Below, piece by piece: positions 35,440 to 48,734 of a DNA stretch of 64,000 bases. The notes under the pieces are model-generated. The model saw nothing but the letters and a program-made list of their open reading frames with translations. It was not told the DNA's origin and did no database searches. This DNA is from Lactuca virosa. Its lineage: Eukaryota; Streptophyta; Magnoliopsida; Asterales; Asteraceae. Position 1 is the stretch's first letter, and each line of letters starts with the position of its first letter. A program made the position numbers and the translations under genes. The stretch is from NCBI GenBank assembly GCA_928212115.1, contig CAKMRJ010003334.1, positions 95,748,224 to 95,812,223 on the forward strand, read 5' to 3'.

Positions 35440-36831
35440 TCAAAATTTTGTCACAATAGATGCACACGTTGCTACCAAAAAAGCAACCACTAGCACACGA
35501 GTAGGCTCCCTAATGATTGTTGCATCTGATCCATCATTGTTTGTTGAAGGGACTGATTTCGAACCCCTGCACATCGTTTCTCCATCAATCACATTTTAGA
35601 CACATTTTATAAGAAATTGATTGGAAAACTAAGTTATTTCAAGCATTTCATACCTGAAGAAACATCAGGACTCGTTGGTGTAGTTGTAGTAGTTGGAACA
35701 CCAACATCAGGAATCGTTGGTGTAGAAGTACTAGTTGGAGCACCAACACGTGTTTCATTAGAAGAAGAATCTGATGGAGATTTACTTGTTGGAGAATCAG
35801 CCACTGACGATGTAGGTCCATTAGCAACACCTATACATACAAATAATAAGATATAGATAACCCATTACCGTTTGTGTTGGAGTCTATAATTTTTTGTTTA
35901 TTCCATTAATTTTATTTGTTGAATGGATCTACAGGAACAAATAAAGAAAATGATGTAGTATGTTTCTTTCTAGACCTAATAGATCATTTGAATGAGAATA
36001 AATAACTATTTTACCCTAACAACAAATTTCATAAAACTAATTGATTTGATCGTGAGAGAAGTTGAAAAGAAAGACAAGCAAGGCAAATAGACATAATTGT
36101 TAGTGAATGATTAATGGGAAGTTATAAAATTAGCAAAAAGGTTAGTGTCTTAATACATTAATCAATTTTTTGGCTTAATCCTTAAACATAGTTGTTCAAG
36201 TTAAATATTTAATTCATTAAACATGTTTAACGCAAACCAATCGCTCAATTTGCTTTCAGCAAGGAAATCAATTTTCTTTGTAGTTACGATGGTGGACTAG
36301 TTTCATATGCAATTATTAGCAATTTTGATGTTACATGCATGACATGACCTATTTTTTAGAACGGCTAACACATGCACTCATTATCCTACTTCTAAATCTA
36401 TACTTTTGTCTCCAGCAAGACGATACCACTAAGCTATAAACCCTTTAGTTTATTATCCATTATATAAATGTTTAAATCAACTAAATGAAATTAAGAAATT
36501 AAACATTACCATTGCACTTGCTAACCGGGAGAGTTGTACATTACAAGCATGGGAAGCGATAGAGCCAGTGTTTGGTTTATCGATATCCCAAGATTAGGCC
36601 CACCGCCATTTAGTAGCGAGCACAAACATTGTGGTTGACCCTGAACTACATTAGATAGCTGTGAGCAACATGAAGCGGATGGAATCGATGCATTTCCTGA
36701 TACAAAGGTTAGGCATGGGGCTAAGCCAATAAGTGCAGTGGTGCAGCCGGATTGAGCCATGGTCTCACCGGATAAATGAACACTAGGATCAAGATTAGAC
36801 CCATGGTAGTCCCTTTTTGTGACAATGACAT
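35440..36831 (-). pseudogene. LTPG gene, copy A (frame broken)
   Basis: Same three-exon gene as 47336-48734: exon 1 36831-36510, exon 2 35830-35654, exon 3 35566-35440. Small indels relative to copy B fall in the signal peptide region (near 36772), in the last part of exon 1 (near 36535-36545) and at the start of exon 3 (one C fewer near 35565). Copy B is intact, so these are probably errors at a contig end. Confidence 0.8.
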
Positions 36832-37685
36832 AGCTTCAATAATGGTTGCCAAAGTGTGTTTTGGTTTCGAATGCTTTCTTAATTGAAATCAAGAAAGAAA
36901 CGCATTTATAGGAGATTTTGGTGACCAACTTTTTTCCTAAACAATCTAATAGTTGCATCTGCTTTTATGAAATTTCAAGTTGAATGATATATACTTATAT
37001 CTAATCAGATATACAAAACCTTTCTAAAATTAAAATGTTACAACAATTCATGGGATGTTCTGAAAACGTACGTACCAAAAAAATTGATAGAGGTTGAATT
37101 GAGCAAAATATACCAACAACATTGCCTGCTTCATAATTTTTTCCGTCATTGTAGATGTTTAACGAATGAGCAAATATATTACTAAAATCTTTATTATATC
37201 AAACGTTATAGTTTTCCACACATAAATGGCATATACTATATATAGTAATATAGGGTTAAAGGATTTATTTCACAATAAAAATGGTACTCATTATCTCGAA
37301 ATAATTAGATATATTTTGTCCAAGTCAATTAATATTTGTCCGTGATGATGAATAATTAATCTATCTATAATCTACTACTTAAGAGATTGCGATGGTTCTA
37401 TATCAAAAGGAGGGGGTGACCAACTTAGGTGTACCTAAGCTGGGTCTAGTATAGAAATTTGATGCCATTTTTTTTTGGGAATGATTAGAATCTAGATCAC
37501 CAATTGGTTTGTAACGTACACGTTTAAAATTATGCTTCCTCATTCCTCAATATATCAAAATTATCTATGACATCAAAATTTTGAGCTAATTTTCATATAC
37601 AGTTTTTGTTAAGATACTATCAAGGTCTTCATGTTTTTTTGGTATTTTTTTTTGGTAAGCAGACAATAAAATTATGCTTTCCATA
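36832..37685. other. Upstream region of LTPG copy A
   Basis: Promoter side of the gene; T/A-rich, a GCATTTATAGG TATA-like box on the minus strand near 36905. No other gene. Confidence 0.4.
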
Positions 37686-37699
37686 ATATATATATATAG

Positions 37700-37751
<52 letters not shown>

Positions 37752-38160
37752 AGGGTTGCAGATTCGTTTGAGAACTCAAAGGTTCCCGAGAACTAGAGAA
37801 CTAAAAGTGGAGCGTTTGATCAAAAGTAATTCGTTAAGGACATTATCGTGATCTTACCAATCTCATTTAATGTTTAATTTTTTTGTGTTATTTAATATAT
37901 TAATATAAATGTCTAAAAATTAACAAAAGAACTCAGAATTTCGGATTTTTTTTTTTTTTTAAAATTCGATTTTTTTTAAAAAATGAAGATTTTTTAATTT
38001 TTTTAAAACACATGAATTTTTCAAAAAAAATGAAAAAAATATTTTTAAAAAAAGCTGCATCTTTTTTTTCAGAAAACTGCATTTTTTCAAAAAAAAAAAA
38101 AAACTGCGCTTTTTTATACATTTTTTTTCAAAGCTGCATTTTTTTAACAAAAAAATCAAC
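37686..38160. repeat. (AT)n tract and A/T-run low-complexity block (copy A)
   Basis: (AT)n at 37686-37752, then alternating runs of A and T with GCTGCA spacers at 37945-38160. Frames rich in K and F here come from the runs and are not genes. Confidence 0.85.
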
Positions 38161-38489
38161 GTTTTAGGTGCATATATGCATATTTTTTCAAATGAATATA
38201 TGAATATTTCTTATAATATAATATTCGTAAGTAAATTATAAAAAATCTCTTTTTTATTAATCAATCTATAAACATAATACAAGTATTTTATTCGATACAA
38301 AATAAAATATAAAAAACTACAAAGATTCATAGTGTTATCATTTCTTCATATCAAAATTTCCATTTTTTTTCTTCAATTTATCACTTTTCACCTCTTAATA
38401 TTTTCAACAAATTCTTCAAAAACCTACAAGAAAATTAAATTTTTTTTTGATTAATGCAAGAACACTCAGAAAAATGCCATAAGTATATA

Positions 38490-39165
38490 TCATGTAAGAT
38501 TCACATGTGATTATATCATGTAAGATTCAAATGTGATTATATAATGTGATATTCACATGTGATTGTATCTTTAAAATTCAAATGTGAAATTCACAAGAAA
38601 ATTAAAAAAAATAATTAACAAAGACTATTCACACAAAATGCATGTGTGCATATTGACGTAATTCATATGTGATTCACTAGTGATTTACATATGAATCACA
38701 TGTAATTGATATGTGATTCACTTGTGATTTACATGTGAATTACATGTAATTAATATGTGAATTACATGTAATTTATATGTGAATCATATATGAATTACAT
38801 GTGATTTACATGTGAATGACATGCAATTCATATGTGAATTCGATATTATATACATGTAAATCACATGTGATTCACTAGTGATTTACATGTGAATCACATG
38901 TAACTCATATGTGATTCACTTGTGATTTACATGTGAATCACAAGTGAATTACATGTAATTCATAGTGAATTATATGTAATTCATATGTGAATCACTTGTG
39001 ATTTGCATGTGAATCACACGTAATTCATATGTGAATTACTGTGATTTACGTATGAATCATTTGTGAATTACATGTGAATCACATGTAATTCATATGTAAT
39101 TTACTTGTGATTTACATGTGAATCACATGTAATTCACATATGAATTACATGTGATTTACTTATAA
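38490..39165. repeat. Imperfect tandem array of CACATGTGA palindromes (copy A)
   Basis: Reiterates units such as TTCACATGTGAT, ATTTACATGTGAATCACATG and AATTCATATGTGAATTACAT. Every 10-12 bases is a near-palindrome. Matches 50395-51065. Confidence 0.85.
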
Positions 39166-39337
39166 CCGTCACACCATGATTCAGACAAATACAAAAATTC
39201 AAGAAAAATTCAAACATGAACCATATCAATTATGATGATTGACCTGATAGAAGAGTTGTTGGATGACACTTTGAATCATATCCACATGGAGATCCTTGTT
39301 CTTCCATTTTTACAGTTGAGTTCTCATGCATATATCA

Positions 39338-39730
39338 TTATATATTGCACTGCTTCCCGTGAATGCAATCTGTAAAACATGCTTCCTTCCATGCATCTCC
39401 AAAGGCCTGTTATGTAACATACATGAAAATAAAAAGAAATCCCTTAATGACTCCATCAATACACTCAAGAAATACTATATATGTATATTCACCTTTGTGT
39501 CATCAGAACTCCATCTCCAACAGCACCAAAGCTATCAACATTCATAAGAAACCCTGACACCACGTTCATCACTGACCATGATGGAAAGTCAGAATCCATC
39601 TTCTATTTTTAAACTTTTATCCTCAAGCATGTCCAAGGAGTCAGAAAAATTGCTTTATGCATACTCACAAACCAACAATAGAGATAGAGAAAGAAAGAAA
39701 TAAAACAAGAGTGCTGATGATTTTGTTGTT
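39338..39730 (-). pseudogene. Polygalacturonase 5' fragment, copy A
   Basis: Same as 51257-51645, with extra indels. Exon 1 ends at 39493, exon 2 runs 39406-39338. Confidence 0.6.
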
Positions 39731-41687
39731 GTTTGTTTAGATTAAATCATGTTTTGAGTCACCCAATAAGCCTCAAAACAATCTTTCAAAGTTCTTCTAT
39801 GAGAATTGGTGGTGGAAGAAATCCAAGCTCCTATTTGTGCAACCTACTTTGTTTCCACCAAATATTTGTACCTTGATGAGTGGGTTGTGAGTGGGATTGA
39901 TATTTTTATTGTTTGACATGCCACGTCTGTTAAGAGGCTAATTTTTTACCCTTATGGGTGTTCTTAGTGATGGCTTAATATGTTAAGTGGTCAAAAAGCC
40001 TTTGAAATCCAAAGCTGAAAAATTCAGCAAAAAATTAAAATCTGTCCCTGTATTTGATTGGAAAATTATAGAAAAATCACTAGGAATCGAATTATGATCT
40101 GTAAACTTTCAAAGTTTCCACTTTGAATATAGTTTATCCATTAATTTTTCCATAACCTGTTGTTGCTTCTAACTTAGGTGAAAATCACATTTTTCACCAG
40201 CTGGTCAGAATTTAGCTGCATTGATAGGCAGTTTTGTAAAAATCATATAAAATTGTAGAAAAATCGTTTGGACCTTCAAAAGTACATTCTGAAAATATAA
40301 AAGTCTGAAATTCTATAATATAAAATAAAAACGGAAGTTATATAGGTTTCAAGTGTGCTAAAACAGCTTTAAACAGTGGCTGTTTTGGGTCCAAAACTAA
40401 GAATTTTATTGTTAGTTGATTTAGGTGTGTTTTGGCTCATGATTTATAAGTTGTGAATACTGTTTTTTGATGTATAGAAATCAAATGAAGACGTGATATT
40501 TTAATTTATATGTATTAATTAATTAATACATATAAATCAAATGGGTGAACCATAAGCCCAATTGCATGCCAGATGTGTTTTAAAAGATCTGAAGTGCAAG
40601 GAATCTAAAAAAAACAACAACAAAATCAATCTTACATTAAAACATTTCACAAGAAAAGTAGATGAAAATGAAAGACATTAAGGCAACATGTATCACCTGA
40701 TAATGGTGCACCTCATGTACCTAGGGCTGCAATTTCCAGTATCCCTTACAATAAAATCACTTGTAGCAGGCTTCAATATCAGCAGTCAACAAGCTTTCTT
40801 TCATGCACATTACATGACTTCCACCACCCTTAACCTACTGTTCACATCCCCATCTAAAATCCCATAACTACCCCTATGTTTTCTTGGATTTTCTTTTCAG
40901 CTCATCTCTCGAGTCTGATTCAAGTGTACCCTTTTGACTGTATATAACAGGTGAGGTGAGGTGAGGTGAGGTGGGGTGGGGGGTGGGGTGGGGCTATATA
41001 TTATGAAAGATTCAAAGATGGGTTTTGATAGGAGGTCTACATTCATATCCATGGGTTTGGGTGGTAGTACTAATCATGTTGAGGTGTTGTTAACATTTCC
41101 TACCAACTAATACCAAGCACAAGAATAGCACAGACCACAACACTCACACTCAGGTATGTGTCAAGATTAGATTCAGAGCACAATCTCAATGAACACGAAC
41201 AACTTTTGAAGATATGCTTCAAATTAAGAAGAACTATATGTGGTCATCAAAGAAACCGTTCACTGTTAGCCTGTTACACTCTCAAACTTCACATCAACAT
41301 ATGCGGTTATGACAACTTTAGCTAATTCACTAATAATTGGTTTCAATAATCGTACAAATTTGGATCGATAGATTAAGAGCGATGATGGAGTTCATTCGAT
41401 CATCATTTAGATTTCATTGAACTCAAATTCAATAACGATGGAGTCAATGAGTGTATCGTCGGTGGAGGATTCATATAGATCTTCCAAATCGATTCAATAT
41501 TTATATTGAAATCAACACCTGAAAAAGATCAAATGCAATAAAAGAAGAAAATCGAACCTGAAGACTAGATCGATGTTGAGGATACTAGATTAATTACATG
41601 GTGGTGATATTGGTGGAGCACCGGTGCGTCGTTGGAGGGAGGAAAACCAATGGAGAGTGATTGGAACACAATTTTTCTTTATACGAT
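39731..41687. other. Intergenic DNA of copy A
   Basis: No gene seen. Holds a G-rich GGTGAG/GGGGT tract at 40950-40994 and the palindrome ATATGTATTAATTAATTAAT near 40508. Confidence 0.5.
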
Positions 41688-41771
41688 TTATTCCCCTGTG
41701 GTGGCGTTGACGTACTGAGCGCACGGGATTAGCTTCGACGCACACGTCTGGGCCTGCGCCTGTGAAGCCAT
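41688..41771 (-). pseudogene. Lipid transfer protein N-terminal scrap, copy A
   Basis: 27 codons, identical to the scrap at 53607-53690. Confidence 0.55.
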
Positions 41772-42521
41772 CTCTGTGGTTGATTTTTTTCTCTCTCTAG
41801 AAATTAAAAGAGTGGAGATTACATTCGAGTTTCTTTTTTCTTCATCTCCGATTACATTATGATCGGCAAATTGGCAACACATTGAATCAAAAAATTAGAA
41901 ATAGAAAGCGATTCCAACCCGTACACCGATGACTGATCTCGGCGATTACAAGGTCACAGGAGCTAAAAAGTTGATTGCAAAAGTCAGAGGATTTAGATGC
42001 GCTTGTATCAATCACTACCGATGAAGATCTGTATTGATTTTTTTAAAATCGACAATGATTGCGGTTGATTAATAGTGAGTTTGATTTTTGTTGTGCCAAA
42101 TCACAACAACAAGGATGTCCGGGAAGCCGTCTGATGGTGGATCAAAAGTGAATCATCGGAAACCACCTAACGTCGAGGAAGAACATTAGCGAAAAGGCAA
42201 CACATGGAGGCGATGCGATGACAGGATGAAGGAAGGAGAACTCTCGTTTAATTTTTGTGGATGATCTGATGTAGGGGGAGGATGAATCATCGGCACCAGA
42301 ATCGAAGAATCGAAGAAGGTGAGGATCTCTTGGGAAGAACGCAGTCGACATTGTTTCGATTGTGATATTTGTTTTCTCTTTTAGCAATCAGATATTTTGT
42401 TTCCAATATATACCCTTGATCTCATTTATTAGCGTGCCCCCGCCTCTTTAGTTTTCTGCTTATTTACAAGAATGCCACCTTGCATCTTGACCATCCTTTT
42501 TTGATCCAACGCTTCACCTTT

Positions 42522-42857
42522 ACACCTCGTTACCGAGTTCAACTTAACGAGAGAAAGGAAAGGAAATGAGTGAAAATGAGAAGAAAATAAAAGAAATTGG
42601 TGTTCCCGAGTTTTCATTAAAAGAGGGAAGTGGAAGGAAGTGGAGGGAAATGGGAGGATCACTTTCCCTCCTAACTTTCCTTCCAATTTGGGAGGATTTG
42701 GAAAGAAAGAACAAAATGATTCATTTTCCTTCCATTTGTCTCTAACTCGGGAACACAAAAGAAAATTTTGTTTTCCTTTCCTTTCTCTTCTTTTCGTCTC
42801 ATGACTTTCTTCTTTCTCTTCTCTTCTTTTCTTTTGTTAAACTCGGGAACGAGGCGT
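42522..42857. mobile_element. TIR element, purine-rich on one strand (copy A)
   Basis: Inverted ends ACACCTCGTTACCGAGTTCA and complement of GAACTCGGGAACGAGGCGT type; see 54448-54779. Confidence 0.5.
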
Positions 42858-42939
42858 TAGTTCTCGAGTTCTCGGGAAACTTTGAGTTCTTAAATTATCC
42901 TTCCTCTCTCTCTCTTTCTCTCCTCTCGTCTTCTCTCTA

Positions 42940-42979
<40 letters not shown>

Positions 42980-42989
42980 NNNNNNNNNN
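42980..42989. other. Assembly gap (10 N)
   Basis: Ten undetermined bases joining the end of copy A to the start of copy B. A fixed-size placeholder, not a measured length. Confidence 1.
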
Positions 42990-43021
42990 ACGTTTCCGCC
43001 GTTCATTTGGTTTTGAGGGTG

Positions 43022-43450
43022 TGACAGCTGCCATCTGGGCAGCTAAGAATATAGAGACCCAGATAAGAGAAAAGGGTCTGGAAAAGGATAAAGGCAGGAG
43101 AAAAGAGAAATATTGAGGGATCCTTAAGATCTAATAAGAAAGGAAAATTCTCGAAGTCTAACATGGATGACCAAAGTATGAAGCCAAGTTTTGTGAAAAG
43201 TGCAAGAAAAATCATTATGGGAGATGAGACGGAGAAGTGACTTGTTATAAGTGTGGGAGGATCGGTCACTATTCCAAGGATTGTACGTTTAATGATAAGG
43301 TATGCTAAGGATGTGGAGACAAGGAGCATATGTCAAAAGATTGCCCGAAGAAAAATGAATCAGCAAGACCAAATGCACCGTCAAAGCCAAAGGCAAGAGC
43401 ATTCCAAATGATCTTTAATGAAGCAGGCGAGGATGCGAGGGATTAGAAGT
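43022..43450 (+). pseudogene. Decayed gag of family B gypsy element (copy B)
   Basis: Frame pieces: AAIWAAKNIETQIREKGLEK, then shifted, CYKCGRIGHYSKDC (complete CX2CX4HX4C knuckle) and a second, GCGDKEHMSKDC, with a stop before it. Ends KPKARAFQMIFNEAG then stop. At least two frame changes and in-frame stops. Confidence 0.7.
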
Positions 43451-44443
43451 AAGGATCTATATATCTGAAGATCAAGATATAAAGTAGCCATGTAGATAGT
43501 ATCATGTGGTGTAGCCTATTATAAGAGACATAGTGTAGGGTGAACTTGAACGTCTATATAATCGTTTCAAGAAATAATATAAACCTTAGTTATGTTATCT
43601 GATGTGTTAAATGACTATGTGAAATTCTTGTATGGTGACTTAGAGAACTACGAGACAATACTTGGGACGAATATGAGTAGGTGTGAATGGTAGTAGAGGC
43701 CTATACTACTGGAAGCACATGACTCGCACTTGGATCAGGAAGGTCACAAGGTTACCAAGGCGCTAGTAATTGATTATGTTTTGTTCATGTCTGTTGTTAC
43801 CATCGTTTCAGTAATGACTAAGAAGATGATTATTATTCCAAACCTAATAATCATATCAAATCGAGTCCGGATAAGATGAGTATGTGGTTCAGAGAACCAA
43901 GTTCGATGTAGCATCTGACTTAAGCCAGAAGATTGAAGTGAAAGATAATCGAGGCGATCAATAGAAGTACCGCGATCGTCATTAAAGTAAGAAGCTTGTA
44001 GCTAGAAGTGATACATGCTAGAATGTGATTATATTACATTAGAACATGAAGGAAGGTGTCTTCCGTTCTAGAATTTGACTCTAAAAGACCCGAGTCTAAG
44101 CATCACATCATACGATGGGAGGTCATTAGGACATGACCCATCGGTCTGTTATGATAATCGAAGTAAAGAACTTATCTTAAGTTTGTTTGAGAAGGAGCAG
44201 GAGTCTCCAATAAGGATCAAGTTTGTAACTCGAAGGTTACGATTGAAAGACTAACATAGTATGAAGAGCAGGTGCAAGATTGAGCACCGTCAGCAGTCAA
44301 GAAATCCAAGAGTTAGATACTCATTTGAAAGGACATAAGAGTTACGGTTATTACCTAGGATGAAAAGATAACTTATGGAGTCATTATACAAGCCTTGTTT
44401 CGTTGATGATTCTGGGACGTAATCATCCTAAGGGGGAGATAAT

Positions 44444-45690
44444 TGTAACGCCCGCAGATTCAGACTAGTCAATTTAGAGATAATAAGCGTTAAAAATGAC
44501 TTTTTGATAGAAGATTATTTTACATAAATAATCTTAACCAAAGGTATAGTATATGTCACAAGTATTTTGTACATATAAAGAACGCTGAAAACCGACTTAT
44601 AACGAAGAAGTTATGACCCGTCGAAGTTTTGCGACAAAACCGGCACGACGCCGCGTATCATAAAAAGTGAATTTTTGATAAGATACTTTTAGCCTTAGCA
44701 ATCTAAATGAAAGTCTTAGTATATGTTAAACCGAGAACGTACATAAAAAGAACGCCCAAATCTGACTTCGTTTGAGGAAGTTATGATTTTTGTAAGATTT
44801 AACATAGCAGTGCACAACTCAGAAATAAAATTTTAGATCGATCGACTTTTAGCCAACACAACAGAAATGAGAATTTAAGATCTCATTAATATGAGCTCAA
44901 CGATATAAAGACAGTCGAAAACGGAGTCCGCATGTAGAAGTTATGAATTTTACACGGTCGTTATCAGTATAATCTTCTCAGACTGTTAAATTTCAAAATC
45001 AGTCGAGAATTAGCCGATGGAATCAAAAGGAAAGTTGTAGATTACGTGGATACCTATGCGTGGATATAAAGAACGTCAAAAACGGAGCTCGTATGAGAAA
45101 GTTACGAATTTTAGAAGATAATTAGTTTTTGGAGTAATCAACGAGTGACACATGGCGCGATCTGAGCCACTGCTTCCTCTCCACACCTTGCCACCAGATG
45201 GTGACACGTGGCCACCGAACGCCCAACGTTCAGCTAGGGAACGCCCAACGTTCTTCCATCAGACAACCTATAAAATAGAAGGCGCAAATCACTTCATTCT
45301 TCACACCTTTCTCACCCATTCTCTCCCAAACACCCCCAAACCCTCTAAGCCTTTCCCTAGCACTTCCTAAGTGTTAATAGCGAGTCCCGGAGCGCCAGAA
45401 GGCCCTGAGAAGAAGAGCTTTTGGCTCAGAAGTTCTGCCCGCGCAGAGCCCGGTTCCTCGCTAAACCCCCTTGTAAGTATAACTTATGTTTAAGTTCATT
45501 ATCGTTATTATGAACCTATAAACAAGATTTATCAGTGAATCAAAGTCGTTATACTGATTGATCTACTTATGGGGATGATGTGTAGGCTGTGATTTAGTGA
45601 TGTTTTTAAAGTGGGCTTTCCAAACAGTATACTTCGTATACCAAACGGACCCTACCTCCAATATAATCCTACCTGGTTGTTCCACCATCA
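44444..45690 (+). repeat. Family B 3' LTR, truncated (copy B)
   Basis: Follows CTAAGGGGGAGATAAT; same content as 32543-33790. Contains the TATAAAATA promoter variant near 45270 and the CGCGTATCA block. Confidence 0.8.
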
Positions 45691-47335
45691 CTACTCAAAT
45701 CTCTCATCTATGATCGTTTGAATTGGGAAAGGAAGGAAGAGATACGAGCTTATATAAATAGGAGTATTACATAACAACCCCTCAAGATTTTCATTTTGCA
45801 TATTTGATCCTCCTCGTGACTAATTTATAAACTAATATTTCCACTCTTAGTCCTTCCCTCATCCTTTCTCTAACATTTTTATTCCCACATGGATAATTAA
45901 GTTAACTTTATGTTAAATCTCATCTTTTATCCTTTGACAATGTAAAAGACTCTTTAGATAATTCTAGTTTTACAACACTAAAACATAATCCATACATCCA
46001 CTATAACAAAGTTTTTTTAATAACATTCATTCCATATTTTTAGTTAACTGTTCAATAATTTTATTCCATAAATGAACTATATATTCCCAGCCCGTTGTAC
46101 TACAATGCACTTTAACCCTTTCTTTATGATATCAACAAACACATGGTTATTTTGAAATGATACATTTAGTTAATCGTTATTATTTTTCAGTTACTATTAT
46201 TTATTAACAATTGTATTAATAGTATAAAATATATTTTTTTATCATTAACAGTGTTAATAATAAATTTTATCACACTCTATACTAATATTAATACAATTAT
46301 TATTATCTTTATATATTTGTGTTAGTAATTTTGAGTAAAAATAAAATAATATATTATCTGGTAATAGTTGAATTGTTATTATTAATGCTACTATATTTTG
46401 AATATTGATACTTTATTACTATAGGTATTAGTGATGTTAACTACAATGTTTTTATTTCTTTAAAGGATAAAGTAGATAACCAGTACATTGTCTTATCTAA
46501 ATAAATGGCAATTTATGAAAACGTCAAATTATGTAATAATATTCAATAGATAAAAGATCACTCAAATAAGAACCCAAACGCAAACGAGTTTTAGAAGAGC
46601 ATGTGTCATATCTTATAGGAGAAAATGATGCACAATTTTTTTTTATGTTTGTAGTATTCTAAAAAACAAACAATCTATAGAGAAAATGTATGTCGGTCCG
46701 CATCATGAAGAGCTTTTAGAAAAAAAATACCTTAGTGGCATTCAAACCACTTATTCAACATAGAAAAGAAATTGAATTACACATATAATACTTTATATAA
46801 ACAAACATCACTAATCATTCAACCATTTAGTCATACAAGGCTTAATAAGAAAAAAGAGACAACCACTTAACATGGACGTAATGACTTAACAGGTTAAGCA
46901 AAAAAACTGACTTAATTTATTAAGACACAACCCTTTATTCATTTGACCATTCCTTCTTTTTTTTTCTTCTTTATGTTAAAATTGGTGTATATTTTGAATT
47001 TTTTTAAAATGTAAAGACAAATGGTTATTTAGTCTCGTTTAAATGGTTTATTTTATAGAAAACAAACAAGAAACAATATGTAAGTCTGATGTCATATTGT
47101 CTTAACAACCTTTCTATATATAGGATTTGTTTTGAATTTTGTCAACCATGCATAAGAAAACATCATCAATCGACATGTAAATAGATATATATATATTCTC
47201 TAATTAGAATACAATATAACATGAACATACTTTTAACAAAACTACATATAAAATATTGCTTACAAAGACTTTTTCTATAAGTCAAAGTTAAAGTGTTTTG
47301 ATACAATAGATCATAATAATTCCAGCGGAAGCAGT
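45691..47335. other. AT-rich 3' flank of LTPG (copy B), no gene seen
   Basis: Intergenic; no TIR element or RNA gene found. Confidence 0.5.
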
Positions 47336-48734
47336 TCAAAATTTTGTCACAATAGATGCACACGTTGCTACCAAAAAAGCAACCACTAGCACACGAGTAG
47401 GCTCCCTAATGATTGTTGCATCTGATCCATCATTGTTTGTTGAAGGGACTGATTTCGAACCCCCTGCACATCGTTTCTCCATCAATCACATTTTAGACAC
47501 ATTTTATAAGAAATTGATTGGAAAACTAAGTTATTTCAAGCATTTCATACCTGAAGAAACATCAGGACTCGTTGGTGTAGTTGTAGTAGTTGGAACACCA
47601 ACATCAGGAATCGTTGGTGTAGAAGTACTAGTTGGAGCACCAACACGTGTTTCATTAGAAGAAGAATCTGATGGAGATTTACTTGTTGGAGAATCAGCCA
47701 CTGACGATGTAGGTCCATTAGCAACACCTATACATACAAATAATAAGATATAGATAACCCATTACCGTTTGTGTTGGAGTCTATAATTTTTTGTTTATTC
47801 CATTAATTTTTATTTGTTGAATGGATCTACAGGAACAAAATCAGAAAATGATGTAGTATGTTTCTTTCTAGACCTAATAGATCATTTGAATGAGAATAAA
47901 TAACTATTTTACCCTAACAACAAATTTCATAAAACTAATTGATTTGATCGTGAGAGAAGTTGAAAAGAAAGACAAGCAAGGCAAATAGACATAATTGTTA
48001 GTGAATGATTAATGGGAAGTTATAAAATTAGCAAAAAGGTTAGTGTCTTAATACATTAATCAATTTTTTGGCTTAATCCTTAAACATAGTTGTTCAAGTT
48101 AAATATTTAATTCATTAAACATGTTTAACGCAAAACAATCGCTCAATTTGCTTTCAGCAAGGAAATCAATTTTCTTTGTAGTTACGATGGTGGACTAGTT
48201 TCATATGCAATTATTAGCAATTTTGATGTTACATGCATGACATGACCTATTTTTTTAGAACGGCTAACACATGCACTCATTATCCTACTTCTAAATCTAT
48301 ACTTTTTGTCTCCAGCAAGACGATACCACTAAGCTATAAACCCTTTAGTTTATTATCCATTATATAAATGTTTAAATCAACTAAATGAAATTAAGAAATT
48401 AAACATTACCATTGCACTTGCTAACCGGGAGAGTTTGTACATTACAAGCACTGGGAAGCGATAGAGCCAGTGTTTGGTTTATCGATATCCCAAGATTAGG
48501 CCCACCGCCATTTAGTAGCGAGCACAAACATTGTGGTTGACCCTGAACTACATTAGATAGCTGTGAGCAACATGAAGCGGATGGAATCGATGCATTTCCT
48601 GATACAAAGGTTAGGCATGGGGCTAAGCCAATAAGTGCAGTGGTGCAGCCGGATTGAGCCATGGTCTCACCGGATAACATGAACACTAGGATCAAGATTA
48701 GACCCATGGTAGTCCCTTTTTGTGACAATGACAT
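47336..48734 (-). CDS. GPI-anchored non-specific lipid transfer protein (LTPG), three exons
   Basis: Exon 1 48734-48410, exon 2 47727-47551, exon 3 47463-47336; phases agree and give 209 codons. ATG at 48734 (MSLSQKGTTMGLILILVFML); a TTG farther up is not used. A signal peptide ends near GETMAQ. The eight-cysteine lipid-transfer fold is complete: GCTTALIGLAPC, SASCCSQL, QCLCSLL, SACNVQTLPVSKC. Exon 2 encodes a Ser/Thr/Pro-rich arm (SPTSKSPSDSSSNETR, PTTTTTPTSPDV) likely O-glycosylated. The C-terminus is hydrophobic (VLVVAFLVATCASIVTKF), a GPI signal, with an anchor site likely in STNNDGSD. LTPGs sit on the outer plasma membrane and help export cuticular lipids. The ligand is unknown here. Confidence 0.9.

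Larger units (their letters stand above)
31075..42979. repeat. Copy A of an 11.9-kb duplicated block (ends at N gap)
   Basis: Matches 42990 to about 54880 from the LTR end (ACGTTTCCGCCGTTC) through to the (AT)n tract. Differences are mainly one-base indels, many in homopolymers, and copy A more often carries the frame-breaking version. Copy A ends in (AT)n at 42949-42979, right at the Ns. Confidence 0.95.

Noticed and set aside
35617..35856. Plus-strand Val/Gly-rich frame (also 47409-47753) and the minus-strand Leu/Gln-rich frame
   Set aside because: Other frames of LTPG exon 2, whose Thr/Pro/Ser-rich frame has matching splice sites.
37933..38159. Lys/Phe-rich frames (also 49828-50058)
   Set aside because: Produced by A and T runs.
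38490..39165. CRISPR-like array
   Set aside because: Plant nuclear DNA, no constant repeat or spacer length, and units are palindromic words in irregular order.
42142..42387. Minus frame with MSTAFFPRDPHLLRFF (also 54064-54273)
   Set aside because: Kept in both block copies only because these are the same DNA; no recognised motif or splice support.
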